Positions 17,590 through 26,757 of a stretch of 39,629 nt of DNA are shown here, piece after piece. Position 1 is the first letter of the stretch; every line of letters starts with the position of its first letter. The notes under the pieces are model-generated. The model was not told the origin of the DNA, searched no databases, and worked only from the letters and a program-made list of their open reading frames with translations. The position numbers and the translations under genes were made by a program. Origin of the DNA: Pseudomonadota bacterium (lineage in GTDB: Bacteria; Pseudomonadota; Gammaproteobacteria; Xanthomonadales; Xanthomonadaceae); assembly GCA_023388355.1 (NCBI GenBank), contig JAEWGI010000026.1, positions 1-39,629 of the forward strand, given 5' to 3'.

Positions 17590-18492
17590 GTGGCCCTGCC
17601 GCAACGCGTGCGCATCGTCGAGGTCGGCCCGCGCGACGGCCTGCAGAACGAGCAGGCACAGCTGCCCGCGGCGACCAAGATCGAGCTTATCGACCGCCTC
17701 TCCGCGACCGGCCTGCAGACCATCGAGGCCACCAGCTTCGTCAGCCCACAGTGGGTGCCGCAGCTGGCCGACGCGGCCGAGGTGTTTGCCGGCATCGCGC
17801 GCCGCCCCGGCGTGACCTATCCGGTGCTGGTGCCCAACCTGCGCGGCTACGAGCGCGCGCGCGCAGCGGGCGCCGATGAAGTGGCGGTGTTCACCGCCGC
17901 CTCCGAGGCGTTCAACCGCCGTAATACCAACGCCGGGATCGAGGAATCGCTGCAGCGCTTCGCGCCGGTGCTCGAACGCGCCCGCACCGACGGCGTGAAG
18001 GTGCGCGGCTACGTGTCCACCGTGCTCGGCTGCCCCTACCAGGGCGACGTGCCGCTGGCCGACGTGGTGCGGGTGGCGCGCGAACTCCACGCCATGGGCT
18101 GCTACGAGATTTCGCTCGGCGACACCATCGGCACCGGCACTCCAACCCGCGCGCGCGCGATGCTGCTGGCGGTGGCGGCCGAGGTGCCGACGGATGCGCT
18201 GGCGGTGCATTTCCACGACACCTGGGGCCAGGCGCTGGCCAACGTGCTGGCCTGCCTGGAGGAAGGGGTGGCGGTGGTCGACAGCGCGGTCGCCGGCACC
18301 GGCGGCTGTCCCTATGCGCGCGGCGCCTCCGGCAACGTCGCCAGCGAGGACGTGGTGTACATGCTGCACGGCATGGGCATCGACACCGGCGTCGACCTCG
18401 CCCTGCTCGCCGACACCGGGAACTGGCTGTCCGGCCTGCTCGGGCGCGAGACCGGCAGCAGGGCCGGGCGGGCGCTGGCGGCGGCCGGATGA
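17590..18492 (+). CDS. liuE: Hydroxymethylglutaryl-CoA lyase
   Basis: Cleaves HMG-CoA to acetoacetate and acetyl-CoA, the last step of leucine breakdown. It is a 300-aa TIM barrel starting at GTG 17590, one base after the liuD stop. Motifs: VEVGPRDGLQNE at the N-terminus, YVSTVLGCPYQGDV, metal-binding HFHDTWGQALAN, and the active-site loop AGTGGCPYARGASGN with the catalytic Cys. Its TGA overlaps the ATG of the downstream GGDEF-EAL gene by four bases, so the two are probably translated together. Confidence 0.95.
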   Translation: MALPQRVRIVEVGPRDGLQNEQAQLPAATKIELIDRLSATGLQTIEATSFVSPQWVPQLADAAEVFAGIARRPGVTYPVLVPNLRGYERARAAGADEVAVFTAASEAFNRRNTNAGIEESLQRFAPVLERARTDGVKVRGYVSTVLGCPYQGDVPLADVVRVARELHAMGCYEISLGDTIGTGTPTRARAMLLAVAAEVPTDALAVHFHDTWGQALANVLACLEEGVAVVDSAVAGTGGCPYARGASGNVASEDVVYMLHGMGIDTGVDLALLADTGNWLSGLLGRETGSRAGRALAAAG

Positions 18493-21041
18493 GCGCACGT
18501 GGCACCGCCGCTGTCGACGACGCTGCCCAGGACGCGGCCCGGATCGCGGCGGCGCTGGACGAAGCCAGCCGCGACCCCGCCCTGCCAGCGCCGACGCGCG
18601 AACTGCTGGCCCGCGCCGGAGACGCGCTGCGTGCCGCGCACAGCGAAGCCGAGGCCGCGCGCCTGCGCTACCACGCGCTGTTCGACGCGGTGCCCGATCC
18701 GGTCAGCATCCTCGACGAACGCGGCATCGTGCTCGACCTCAACCGCGCCGGCATGGCCGCCTATCGGCGTCCGCGCGACGAGATCGTCGGCCAGCCGATC
18801 GAGGTGCTCAACCCCGACCTGCCGCGCGACCACATGGCGCCGGTGCTCGAATCGCTCAATCGCGGCGAGACCTACGTGATCGAGGTCGCCAACATGCGCG
18901 GCGACGGCACCCGCTTCCCGGTCGAGGTGCATTCGGCCGGCTTCATGCACGACGGCCGCCGCTGCGTGGTGGCGGTGGCGCGCGACCTGTCGGCGCGGCG
19001 CATGGCCGAACTGCGCTACGGACAGCTGCTGGAGGTGCTGGACAAGGGCGTGCTGGTGCTCGACGGTCGCGGGCGCCTGGTCCAGGCCAATGCCGCGGCC
19101 ATGCGCATCCTCGGCACCGAGGGACATCCGGATTTCCAGGCCTGGCTGGATCCCGCCGACTGGACCATGGTCGACGAGGCCGGCAGGCCGATCGCCGTGG
19201 CCGACCTGCCGCCGGCGCAGACCCTGCGCACCGGCCGGGCCACCGACAGCCGCGTGATCGGCCTCTACCACCGTCCGGAACGACGCCTGCGCTGGCTGTC
19301 GGTGAGCAGCGTGCCGCTGTTCGCGCCGGGCGGGCGGCGGCCGCTGCAGGTGCTGTCGTTCTTCAGCGACGTCACCGAGCTCAAGCGCGACAGCGCGCTG
19401 TTCGACCGCGCCCAGTCGCTGGCCCACATCGGCGGCTGGGAATGGGAGGTCGACCGCGACGCGCTGTACATGACGGACGAGGCGCGGCGGATCCTCGGCG
19501 ACCGTCCGGTGCAGGCGATCGCCGACCTGCTCGGCGCGCTGGTGCATGACGACCGCCCGCGCCTGGAGCAGGCGCTGCGCCGGGCCGCCGACGAGCGCAG
19601 CCCGCTCGACCTCGAGGTCCAGGGTTCGCATGCCGACGGCAGTCCGCTGTGGCTGCGCATCATCGGCGAGCCCGAGGCCAGCCGCAGCGAGGGCACCAGC
19701 ATCACCGGCACGGTGCAGGACATCACCGAACGCATGCACGAGCGCGAAACCCTGCGCGTGCGCGCGCGCACCGATCCGCTCACCGGCCTGCTCAACCGCG
19801 ACGCCATGCTGTACGAACTGCAGACCCGGCTGCGCGACCCGGTGCACGACGGCATCGCGGTGCTGTACATCGACCTGGACCGCTTCAAGATGGTCAACGA
19901 CGTGCTCGGCCACGCCGCCGGCGACGAACTGCTCGACGCCGCCGCACAGCGCATCTCCCGCGCCGCCGGCACCGAGGGCCTGGTGGCGCGCTTCGGCGGC
20001 GACGAGTTCCTGGTGGCCTGCAACGTGCGCGACGACGCGGTCCGCCCCGAGCGCATCGCCGACGCGATCCTCGACGCCTTCTCCGAGAGCTTCCGCTTCG
20101 GCAAGGAGGAGTTCGCGATCACCGCCAGCATCGGCATCGCCCGCGCCCCGCGCGACGGCGACCGGCCGCAGGTGCTGATCCAGAACGCGGACGCGGCGAT
20201 GTACGAGAGCAAGCGCCGGATCCGCAACGGCCGCCAGGAATTCAGCCCGGAGCTGGCGCAGTCGCAGGAGAACCGCCTGCGCATGGAAACCCAGCTGCGC
20301 CGCGCCACCGACAACGACGAATTCCGACTCGTCTACCAGCCGCAGGTGGACCTGCGCGACGGCTCGACGATCGCGGCCGAGGCGCTGATCCGCTGGCAGA
20401 ACCACCAGCTGGGCGAGATGCGTCCGGACCATTTCATCGGCCACGCCGAAAACACCGGCGACATCGTGCGCATCGGCGGCTGGGTGCTGCGCGAGGCCTG
20501 TCGCCAGGCCGCCGAATGGCGCGACGCCGGGCACGGCATCATCCGGGTCGCGGTCAACGTGTCCTACCGCCAGTTCCTGGTCGAGGACCTGGCCGGCACG
20601 GTGCACGCGGCGCTGGAGGAGCACGCCCTGCCCGGCTCGGCGCTGGAGCTGGAGTTCACCGAGCGGGTGCTGATCGAGGACGCCCCCGACACCCTGCGCA
20701 CCTTCGCCGCCCTGCGCGAGCTGGGCGTGATGCTGACCATCGACGATTTCGGCGAAGGCTACAGCGCGCTCAACTACCTGCGCCGGCTGCCGATCCACGG
20801 ACTCAAGCTCAGCCAGCTGTTCGTCGAAGGGGTGCCGGACAACCACTCCGACGTCGCCGTCTGCCAGGCGGTGATCGGCATCGCCCGCAGCCTGGGGCTG
20901 GGGCTGGTGGCCGAGGGCATCGAATCGGAGGCGCAGCGGCGCTTCATGCTCGAACTCGGCGTTCCGGTCGGCCAGGGCTTCCTGTTCGCGCCCGGCCTGC
21001 GCCCGGACGAATTCGCACGGCGGCTCCCCTCGCGCAGCTGA
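18489..21041 (+). CDS. PAS-GGDEF-EAL c-di-GMP signalling protein
   Basis: An 850-aa cytoplasmic sensor. After a helical N-terminus come PAS-like segments (about 60-170, 175-295 and 308-415), a GGDEF domain with intact RFGGDEF (503-507), and an EAL domain. No RxxD inhibitory site occurs at the usual distance before GGDEF. In the EAL domain the EAL motif (631-633), VAVNVSY, EFTE, IDDFGEGYSAL and VAEGIES are kept, but the usual KID reads KLS (Lys773, Leu774, Ser775), losing a metal-binding Asp. It may thus make but not efficiently degrade c-di-GMP. It overlaps liuE by four bases, which links a c-di-GMP enzyme to leucine catabolism; whether that is regulatory or accidental is open. No membrane helix is seen. 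Confidence 0.95.
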   Translation: MSARGTAAVDDAAQDAARIAAALDEASRDPALPAPTRELLARAGDALRAAHSEAEAARLRYHALFDAVPDPVSILDERGIVLDLNRAGMAAYRRPRDEIVGQPIEVLNPDLPRDHMAPVLESLNRGETYVIEVANMRGDGTRFPVEVHSAGFMHDGRRCVVAVARDLSARRMAELRYGQLLEVLDKGVLVLDGRGRLVQANAAAMRILGTEGHPDFQAWLDPADWTMVDEAGRPIAVADLPPAQTLRTGRATDSRVIGLYHRPERRLRWLSVSSVPLFAPGGRRPLQVLSFFSDVTELKRDSALFDRAQSLAHIGGWEWEVDRDALYMTDEARRILGDRPVQAIADLLGALVHDDRPRLEQALRRAADERSPLDLEVQGSHADGSPLWLRIIGEPEASRSEGTSITGTVQDITERMHERETLRVRARTDPLTGLLNRDAMLYELQTRLRDPVHDGIAVLYIDLDRFKMVNDVLGHAAGDELLDAAAQRISRAAGTEGLVARFGGDEFLVACNVRDDAVRPERIADAILDAFSESFRFGKEEFAITASIGIARAPRDGDRPQVLIQNADAAMYESKRRIRNGRQEFSPELAQSQENRLRMETQLRRATDNDEFRLVYQPQVDLRDGSTIAAEALIRWQNHQLGEMRPDHFIGHAENTGDIVRIGGWVLREACRQAAEWRDAGHGIIRVAVNVSYRQFLVEDLAGTVHAALEEHALPGSALELEFTERVLIEDAPDTLRTFAALRELGVMLTIDDFGEGYSALNYLRRLPIHGLKLSQLFVEGVPDNHSDVAVCQAVIGIARSLGLGLVAEGIESEAQRRFMLELGVPVGQGFLFAPGLRPDEFARRLPSRS

Positions 21042-21154
21042 CCGGTCCCCTTCCCCTGACGGCGCCACCTCACCGTCGTCGCGCGCGGGCGGCACCCGGC
21101 GTCCGTGATCCGTCCACGCTCGCCGCGCTGCAGCGACCCGTGCCCGCACCGCGC

Positions 21155-21160
21155 TAAAAT
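21155..21160 (+). promoter_or_regulatory. Candidate -10 box (TAAAAT) of the SDR gene
   Basis: TAAAAT stands 26 bp before ATG 21187, the AT-richest spot of the 145-bp gap. No good -35 is seen at 16-18 bp. Confidence 0.4.
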
Positions 21161-21186
21161 CCCCACTTTCCGAACCTGGACCCCCC

Positions 21187-21957
21187 ATGCCGTCTTCCCC
21201 GATCCGCGCCGTGGTGACCGGCGGCGTCTCCGGACTTGGCCTGGCCGTGGCGCGGCGCTTCGTCGCCGACGGCGGCCAGGTGGCGCTGTTCGACATCAAC
21301 GATGACAAGGGCGCGGCCGCGGTCGCCGAACTCGGCGCGGCGCGGGCCAGCTACCGGCGCGTCGATGTCACCAGCGAGGACGGCGTTGCCGCCGGCGTGC
21401 AGGACGCGGCCGCGGCCATGGGCGGCCTCGACGTGGCGGTGAACTGCGCCGGCATCCTCGGCGCGGGCCGGGTGCTCGGCCGCGAGGCGCCGATGCCGCT
21501 GGCGCAGTTCCAGGCCACGGTCATGGTGAACCTCGTAGGCAGCTTCAACCTGGCCAAGGCCGCCGCCGCGGTGATGCAGCACAACCCGCCCGGCGAGGAC
21601 GGCGAGCGCGGCGTGATCGTCAACACCGCCAGCGTGGCCGCCTACGAGGGCCAGATCGGCCAGGCCGCCTACTCGGCGTCCAAGGCCGGCGTGATCGGCA
21701 TGACCCTGCCGATGGCGCGCGAGCTGGCGCGCTTCGGCATCCGCGTCAACACCATCGCCCCCGGCATCTTCTGGACCCCGATGATGGACGGCATGCCCGA
21801 ACAGGTGCAGCAGTCGCTCGCCGAATCGATCCCCTTCCCTTCCCGCCTCGGCCAGCCGGAGGAATTCGCCGACCTGGTGGCGTGGATCGTGCGCAGCCGC
21901 TACCTCAACGGCGAGACGATCCGGCTGGATGGCGCGGTGCGGCTGGCGCCGCGATAG
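21187..21957 (+). CDS. HSD17B10-like 3-hydroxyacyl-CoA / 3-hydroxy-2-methylbutyryl-CoA dehydrogenase (SDR)
   Basis: Short-chain dehydrogenase, 256 aa, NAD-dependent. The cofactor motif is TGGVSGLGLAVAR (11-23), with Asp36 after the second strand indicating NAD over NADP. NCAGI (86-90) is conserved, and the catalytic Ser149, Tyr162 and Lys166 (YSASK) are present. Stretches such as GVIVNTASVAAYEGQIGQAA, PFPSRLG and LNGETIRLDGA track human HSD17B10, which oxidises 2-methyl-3-hydroxybutyryl-CoA in isoleucine breakdown. This fits the nearby leucine pathway; the exact substrate is inferred. Confidence 0.9.
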   Translation: MPSSPIRAVVTGGVSGLGLAVARRFVADGGQVALFDINDDKGAAAVAELGAARASYRRVDVTSEDGVAAGVQDAAAAMGGLDVAVNCAGILGAGRVLGREAPMPLAQFQATVMVNLVGSFNLAKAAAAVMQHNPPGEDGERGVIVNTASVAAYEGQIGQAAYSASKAGVIGMTLPMARELARFGIRVNTIAPGIFWTPMMDGMPEQVQQSLAESIPFPSRLGQPEEFADLVAWIVRSRYLNGETIRLDGAVRLAPR

Positions 21958-22104
21958 ACGGTCGGTGGTTGATGCCTGGTGGCTGGAACGGCAACCGCCT
22001 TTCGATCACGCTCCATGTCGCCGCGCGGTTCCGGATCCCCAATTCCCGCTTTCAACAGCCGAACGGCTGGTCATCCCGAATCCCCAACCCAGAAACAACA
22101 CTCC

Positions 22105-22671
22105 ATGAAAGCCAGCGATATCAAGAAGGGCAACGTCGTCGAACACAACGGCACCGTCTACCAGATCCGCGACATCGAGCGCAGCTCGCCGCAGGGACGC
22201 GGCGGCAACGTGCGGTTCCGCTTCATCATGTACAGCGTGCCCGGCGGCAACAAGACCGACGCCAGCTTCGATGCCGACGACTCGCTGACCGAGGTCGAGC
22301 TGCTGCGCCGGCAGGCGACGTTTTCCTACAAGGACGGCGAGGCCTTCGTGTTCCTCGATGACGAGGACTACACGCCCTACACCCTCGACGCCGACGTGGT
22401 CGGCGACGGCGCCGGCTACATCACCGACGGCCTGGCCGGCAGCCATGTGCAGATCATCGACGAGCAGCCGGTGGCGCTGCAGCTGCCGCAGCACGTGACC
22501 CTGGAAGTGGTCGACACCCCGCCCGAGCTCAAGGGCGGCACCGCGACCAAGCGACCGAAGCCGGCCAGGCTCAGCACCGGCATCGAGATCATGGTCCCGG
22601 AGTACATCGGCAACGGCGAACGCGTGCTGGTGAACACCACCACCGGCGAATTCGGCGGTCGCGCGGACTGA
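22105..22671 (+). CDS. efpL: Elongation factor P-like protein EfpL (YeiP)
   Basis: A translation factor that relieves ribosome stalling at polyproline and related motifs. It has 188 aa with the three EF-P domains: KOW-like (1-65), central OB (about 66-130) and C-terminal OB (about 131-188). It is EfpL rather than EF-P because the modified Lys loop is replaced by SPQGRGGN with Arg32, equivalent to Arg33 of the E. coli protein, and it ends in GRAD as E. coli YeiP does. [21 protein letters not shown] is also typical. It does not need the EpmA modification that EF-P uses. The start ATG 22105 is family-consistent. The 147 bp upstream hold CCCAATTCCCG-type low-complexity intergenic sequence. Confidence 0.95.
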   Translation: MKASDIKKGNVVEHNGTVYQIRDIERSSPQGRGGNVRFRFIMYSVPGGNKTDASFDADDSLTEVELLRRQATFSYKDGEAFVFLDDEDYTPYTLDADVVGDGAGYITDGLAGSHVQIIDEQPVALQLPQHVTLEVVDTPPELKGGTATKRPKPARLSTGIEIMVPEYIGNGERVLVNTTTGEFGGRAD

Positions 22672-22828
22672 GGCGCAAGCGGGGCGTATCCGGGGGCGTC
22701 GCGCCCGCGGCCGGCCAACGACGCCGGGGGCCGCGCCTGCACGGGACGGCGCAAGCACGCGATCAAGCCGCGTCCATCGCGGCTGGAGCTGCCTGGCAAA
22801 CCTCTGGACAACCCGCTTCCTGCCCGTC

Positions 22829-22916
22829 ATCCCCGCGAACGCGGGGATCCAGCGACCGCAAGGCCTCGAATTCGAAAGTCACCGGGTTCCCGCCTTCGCC
22901 GGAATGGCGGACTTGT
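22829..22916. repeat. Paired palindromic element overlapping the DUF4105 3' end
   Basis: The first part is a perfect hairpin, ATCCCCGCG (22829-22837) with CGCGGGGAT (22840-22848). About 40 bp later stands a related TTCCCGCCTTCGCCGGAAT motif. The pair, with an AGCGACC spacer, resembles common paired intergenic repeats of Proteobacteria. The second half lies inside the last codons of the DUF4105 gene and provides its stop. Confidence 0.65.
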
Positions 22917-24777
22917 CCAGAGGATCCCGGGGGAAAGCACCCGGAACAGGCGGTGCGGCGCCGGGCGATTGCGCGGCGAGCTGGCGCAGGCGTTCGCCCA
23001 GCAGGGCGAGGTTCGATTCGACGCCCTCGAGACGCGCGCGGTCTTGCGCCGGCAGCCACTCGCGCGCCTCGCGGTACAGACCGTCGCGCAGCGCCCGCAG
23101 GCGCGCGTCGTCCGCCTTCACCGCCGCTGCAAGGCGCTCGAGTTCCGCTTCCTGCGGCAGGCCGTAGCCGTCCCCCGCCAGCAGCAGCGCCGGGCGGCCG
23201 GCCCAGGCGCCGTCGGCGAGCAGGTCGCGCACGCCTGCGGCCAGGGCGTCCGCCGCGCCCGGGCCGCGCAGGAAGCGCTGCTTGAGCGCCTCACGCGCCT
23301 GCGCTTCGTCGCGGCGCAGCGCCGCCTGCTCCAGCACCAGCAGCGCCGCGGTGGCGCGCAGGTCGCCGCGCGACAGCCAGGGCGTCCGCTGCGCCGGGTC
23401 CAGCGCGAACCAGTCGCGCGCATCGTCCGCCGGCGGCGCCAGCGCGGTGGCGGCAACGGCGAACATGGCGTCGAAATGCGCCGCCAGCGATTCGAAGCGA
23501 TAGCCCTCGCGCAGTGCCGCGACCGGATCGTCGAGCACCGACGCGTCGGCCACGCCGGCACGCTCCAGCCGCCGCAGCAGGCCGGTCGGGGTGATGCTGC
23601 GCAGCTCAGGCCCGTCCAGGCGCGGCACGCCGTCGTTGAGCAGCTTCCAGGTTTCGACCGCGCAGTTGTTGCCGACGAAGCGGTAGCGGCCGTCGTAGCT
23701 CCAGTGCACCTGCGCCGCCCGCTGCAGCAGCGAAGCGACCTCGCCGGCGTCGAGCCGCAGCGGGATCGAACGCAGGCCGCGCAGCTCGACCCGGGTGTAC
23801 TCGTCCAGCACCTGGCCCAGCGGCAGGATGAACAGCCGCGAGGGATAGGCGCCGGTCAGGCCGCGCCAGTTCGACACCTGCACGTCGTCGACGAAGGCGC
23901 GGAACGAGAGCACCAGGTGGTGGTCCAGGTCCAGCCGGCAGTCGGGGCCCGGCGCCCGTCCCGGCGCGCAGGCCACCACCCGCAGCATCGAATGGCCCCA
24001 GCGGCTCATCGGCCGCGCGTCGGGCTCGGCCAGCAGGTAGTCGATCGCGTGCACGCGCGCCGGGTCCAGCGCCAGCAGTCGCAGCGCGGCGCCGGAGTCG
24101 CCGCTGGCGACCAGCGGCAGGGCGTCGGCACAGTCGGCGCGCGGCCCGGGAGGCGCGCCGAAATGCGCCTCCAGCAGCCGGTGCAGGGCCGGACGCCGGC
24201 AGGCGTATGCCGGGTCGAGCAGGAAGTGTTCGACGTTCACCGCCACGAACTCCGCCGCCGAGGCGCGCTCGTACGGATCCGGGCTGCGCTCGCTCAGATC
24301 GTTGCGGCGCGCGCGCAGGCCCAGCCGCAGCGGCTGCACCGGCCAGCCGGCCAGGTCGAGCAGCCGCACCTGCTGCGACAGCGGCGCGGGCGAGCGGCGC
24401 TCGTGCACGTGCGCCAGCTCGTGCAGCAGCGCCGCCAGCGGGGCGCGGGGCTCGGCAGCGGTGTCGCCGGCCGCCGGATCGCGCGCCATCCACTCCGCCA
24501 GCAGCGCGCGCCGCAGGCCGATGACGTCGCCGCGCGCGCGGCCGTGCACCCCGGGCGGAAGATCGTCGCGCCAGCGCAGCAGGACGTCGTGGCCCGGCGG
24601 CGCATGGAACCCCGCCGGGAGCGTGCCCAGCGCGCGGTCGACCAGGGTGCGGCTGGCGACCAGCTCCGCCTGGCTCAGCCCGTCGCCGTCGACCGCCAGC
24701 CGCAGCGAAGCCGCCGCCGGCACCCCGGCGCACAGCAGCGCCGCCAGCAGCCAGGCGCGGCGCGCCGCGCGCGGCAT
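22879..24777 (-). CDS. DUF4105 (Lnb-like) periplasmic protein with HExxH domain
   Basis: A 632-aa exported protein with a signal peptide MPRAARRAWLLAALLCAGVPAAAS. The N-terminal half has HELAH (119-123), a zinc-protease motif, and about 50 residues on AAEFVAVNVEHF, a possible third ligand (Glu176), so it resembles a gluzincin. The C-terminal half is DUF4105: RWGHSMLRV (His262) and FVGNNCAVETW (Cys372), a Cys-His pair of NlpC/P60-like type. Pfam links this family to Lnb; I recall a role in lipoprotein acylation in Bacteroides, unproven here. ATG 24777 lies 13 bp after the DUF2388 stop. The last 15 or so residues (DKSAIPAKAGTR) come from an intergenic repeat and are probably not functional. Confidence 0.88.
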   Translation of the reverse strand: MPRAARRAWLLAALLCAGVPAAASLRLAVDGDGLSQAELVASRTLVDRALGTLPAGFHAPPGHDVLLRWRDDLPPGVHGRARGDVIGLRRALLAEWMARDPAAGDTAAEPRAPLAALLHELAHVHERRSPAPLSQQVRLLDLAGWPVQPLRLGLRARRNDLSERSPDPYERASAAEFVAVNVEHFLLDPAYACRRPALHRLLEAHFGAPPGPRADCADALPLVASGDSGAALRLLALDPARVHAIDYLLAEPDARPMSRWGHSMLRVVACAPGRAPGPDCRLDLDHHLVLSFRAFVDDVQVSNWRGLTGAYPSRLFILPLGQVLDEYTRVELRGLRSIPLRLDAGEVASLLQRAAQVHWSYDGRYRFVGNNCAVETWKLLNDGVPRLDGPELRSITPTGLLRRLERAGVADASVLDDPVAALREGYRFESLAAHFDAMFAVAATALAPPADDARDWFALDPAQRTPWLSRGDLRATAALLVLEQAALRRDEAQAREALKQRFLRGPGAADALAAGVRDLLADGAWAGRPALLLAGDGYGLPQEAELERLAAAVKADDARLRALRDGLYREAREWLPAQDRARLEGVESNLALLGERLRQLAAQSPGAAPPVPGAFPRDPLDKSAIPAKAGTR

Positions 24778-24790
24778 CCGTGGACCGCCG

Positions 24791-25093
24791 TCAGCGCGCG
24801 AGGATCGCCTGCGCCAGCTGCAGGTCGCTGGCGGTGCGTGCGGCACGGTCGGATTCGCGCAGGTGGCGCAGCGCGGCCTGCAGGCGCGCGCCGCGGATCG
24901 CACCGTCGCTGGCGACGAACAGCGCGGCATCCTCGCGCGCCTCGACCACCACCTTGTCGTCGCCCGAGGTCGAACCGGAGGACGCCGAGGATCCCGCCGA
25001 CGAGGCGCCCCCGGAGGTGCCGGCGAAGCTGCCGGCGTGGGCGGCCAGTGCGGTGCAGGCGAACAGAATGAAACCCAGGGCGATGCGTGTCAT
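24791..25093 (-). CDS. DUF2388 small exported protein
   Basis: A 100-aa protein with a signal peptide (MTRIALGFILFACTALAAHA), a Ser/Gly/Thr-rich stretch (GGASSAGSSASSGSTSGDD) and the conserved C-terminus VVVEAREDAALFVASDGAIRGARLQAALRHLR...QLAQAILA, typical of DUF2388 as known from Pseudomonas. It lies 13 bp upstream of the DUF4105 gene, an association I also recall from pseudomonads, so they probably act together in the periplasm. Function unknown. No catalytic residue stands out. Confidence 0.87.
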   Translation of the reverse strand: MTRIALGFILFACTALAAHAGSFAGTSGGASSAGSSASSGSTSGDDKVVVEAREDAALFVASDGAIRGARLQAALRHLRESDRAARTASDLQLAQAILAR

Positions 25094-25179
25094 CGGCGGA
25101 AGTGCTTGCGGGGAAAGAGCCGAGGTTAGCCGCTCGCGGCGTCCAGCGCATGAACGCGCGCGGACCCGCGGGCGCAGGC

Positions 25180-26565
25180 TCAGGGGTCGAACAGCTTGCC
25201 CGGGTTCATCACCCCGTCCGGGTCGAGCACGCCGCGGATGCCGCGCATCAGCGCGATCTCGGCGTCGGGCCGGGTCGAACCCAGGTAGGGCTTCTTCACC
25301 AGGCCGATGCCGTGCTCGGCCGAGATGCTGCCGCCGTGGCGACGCAGGGCATCGGCCAGCAGCCGGGTGACGCGCTCGCAGTCGGCCACGAACGCGTCCT
25401 GCGACATGTCCTCGGGCTTGAGCACGTTGATGTGCAGGTTGCCGTCGCCGATATGGCCGAACCAGACCACGTCGAAGTGCGGATACCCCTCCGCCAGCAG
25501 CGCCCGGGTTTCGGCCAGGAACGCGGGCATCGCCGAAATCCGCACCGAGACGTCGTTCTTGTACGGCACGTAGCGCGCCACGCTCTCGGTGATGCCTTCG
25601 CGCAGGCGCCACAGCTGCGCGGCCTGGGCCTGGCTCTGGCTGATCACGCCATCCAGCACCCAGCCCTCGCCCACGCAGTGCTCGAACGCCTCCAGCGCCG
25701 CGGCCTCCCCGGCCTCGCCGGCGGCGAATTCGGTCACCACGTAGTACGGGTAGCTGTCGTCGAACGGCTGCTGCGCGCCGTGCGCGACCACGTGGTGCAG
25801 GCCGCGGTCGGTGAGGAATTCGAACGCCTCCAGCCGCAGCCGCGCGCGCAGGCTCTCGAACACCCGCATCAGGGATTCGAAATCAGGCAGCGCCAGCAGC
25901 ATCACGCTCGACGGCGGCGGCGGGTCGGCGAGCCGCAGCGTGGCCTCGACGATGATGCCCAGCGTGCCCTCGGAGGCGACCGCGAGATGGCGCAGGTCGT
26001 AGCCGCTGGAGTTCTTGACCAGGCCGCGGCCGAGGTCGAGCAGCTCGCCGCGGCCGTCGACCAGCTTCAGGCCCGCCACCCATTCGCGGGTGTTGCCATA
26101 GCGGATCACCCGGATCCCGCCGGCGTTGGTGGCGATGTTGCCGCCGATGCTGCACGAGCCGCGCGCGGCGAAATCGACCGGATAGGCCAGGCCATGCTCG
26201 CGGGCCGCGTTCTGCACCGCTTCCAGGGCCATGCCGGCCTGCACCGTGAGAGTGCGGTCGACCGGGTCGAAGGCGATCGCGCGGTTCATGCGTTCGAGGC
26301 TGACGACCAGTTCGCCGTTCGCCGCCACCGCGCCGCCGGACAGGCCGGTGCGGCCGCCGGACGGCACCAGTCCGACCTTCGCCTCGCGCGCCCAGCGCAC
26401 GATCGCCTGCACTTCCGCCACCGTCGTCGGCAGCGCGATCGCCAGCGGCGCCGGAGTCCAGCGCCGGGTCCAGTCGCGGCCGTAGTGCTCGAGGTCGGCG
26501 GCGTCGGTGAGCAGGCGCAGCTCGGGCAGCGTCCGTGCGAGCGCGGCCAGGCGCGGGTCGGTCAT
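25180..26565 (-). CDS. FAD-binding oxidoreductase, probable D-2-hydroxyglutarate dehydrogenase
   Basis: A 461-aa flavoprotein of the GlcD/D-lactate/D2HGDH family. The FAD PCMH domain (about 38-215) has VPSGGRTGLSGGAV, SIGGNIATNAGGIRVIRYG and ASEGTLGIIVEATL. The C-terminal FAD-oxidase domain has the metal and active-site histidines in WFGHIGDGNLHINV and the SAEHGIGLVKKPYL motif, and the protein ends MNPGKLFDP. The gene is divergent from serA. In Pseudomonas stutzeri D2HGDH is needed to oxidise the D-2-hydroxyglutarate that SerA makes, so this specificity is preferred over D-lactate or glycolate. Electron acceptor probably ETF. ATG 26565 is the family start. It is followed on the same strand after 86 bp by DUF2388. 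Confidence 0.88.
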   Translation of the reverse strand: MTDPRLAALARTLPELRLLTDAADLEHYGRDWTRRWTPAPLAIALPTTVAEVQAIVRWAREAKVGLVPSGGRTGLSGGAVAANGELVVSLERMNRAIAFDPVDRTLTVQAGMALEAVQNAAREHGLAYPVDFAARGSCSIGGNIATNAGGIRVIRYGNTREWVAGLKLVDGRGELLDLGRGLVKNSSGYDLRHLAVASEGTLGIIVEATLRLADPPPPSSVMLLALPDFESLMRVFESLRARLRLEAFEFLTDRGLHHVVAHGAQQPFDDSYPYYVVTEFAAGEAGEAAALEAFEHCVGEGWVLDGVISQSQAQAAQLWRLREGITESVARYVPYKNDVSVRISAMPAFLAETRALLAEGYPHFDVVWFGHIGDGNLHINVLKPEDMSQDAFVADCERVTRLLADALRRHGGSISAEHGIGLVKKPYLGSTRPDAEIALMRGIRGVLDPDGVMNPGKLFDP

Positions 26566-26757
26566 CGTCGGGGGGCGTAGCGGAGGGAGCGCAAGCGTGC
26601 CAGCCGCGGCCGCAGGCGTCCAGCGCGAAGCACGCGCCCTGCCGCGTTCGTTTCGGCGGCAACGAACGCGGCCGGCAGTGTTCCGTCCATCGTGCGCGCG
26701 TGTTCCGCACGCCACGGTAAAACCGGCCTTGTGCAGTGCAAAAAACAGCCGTGCTTC

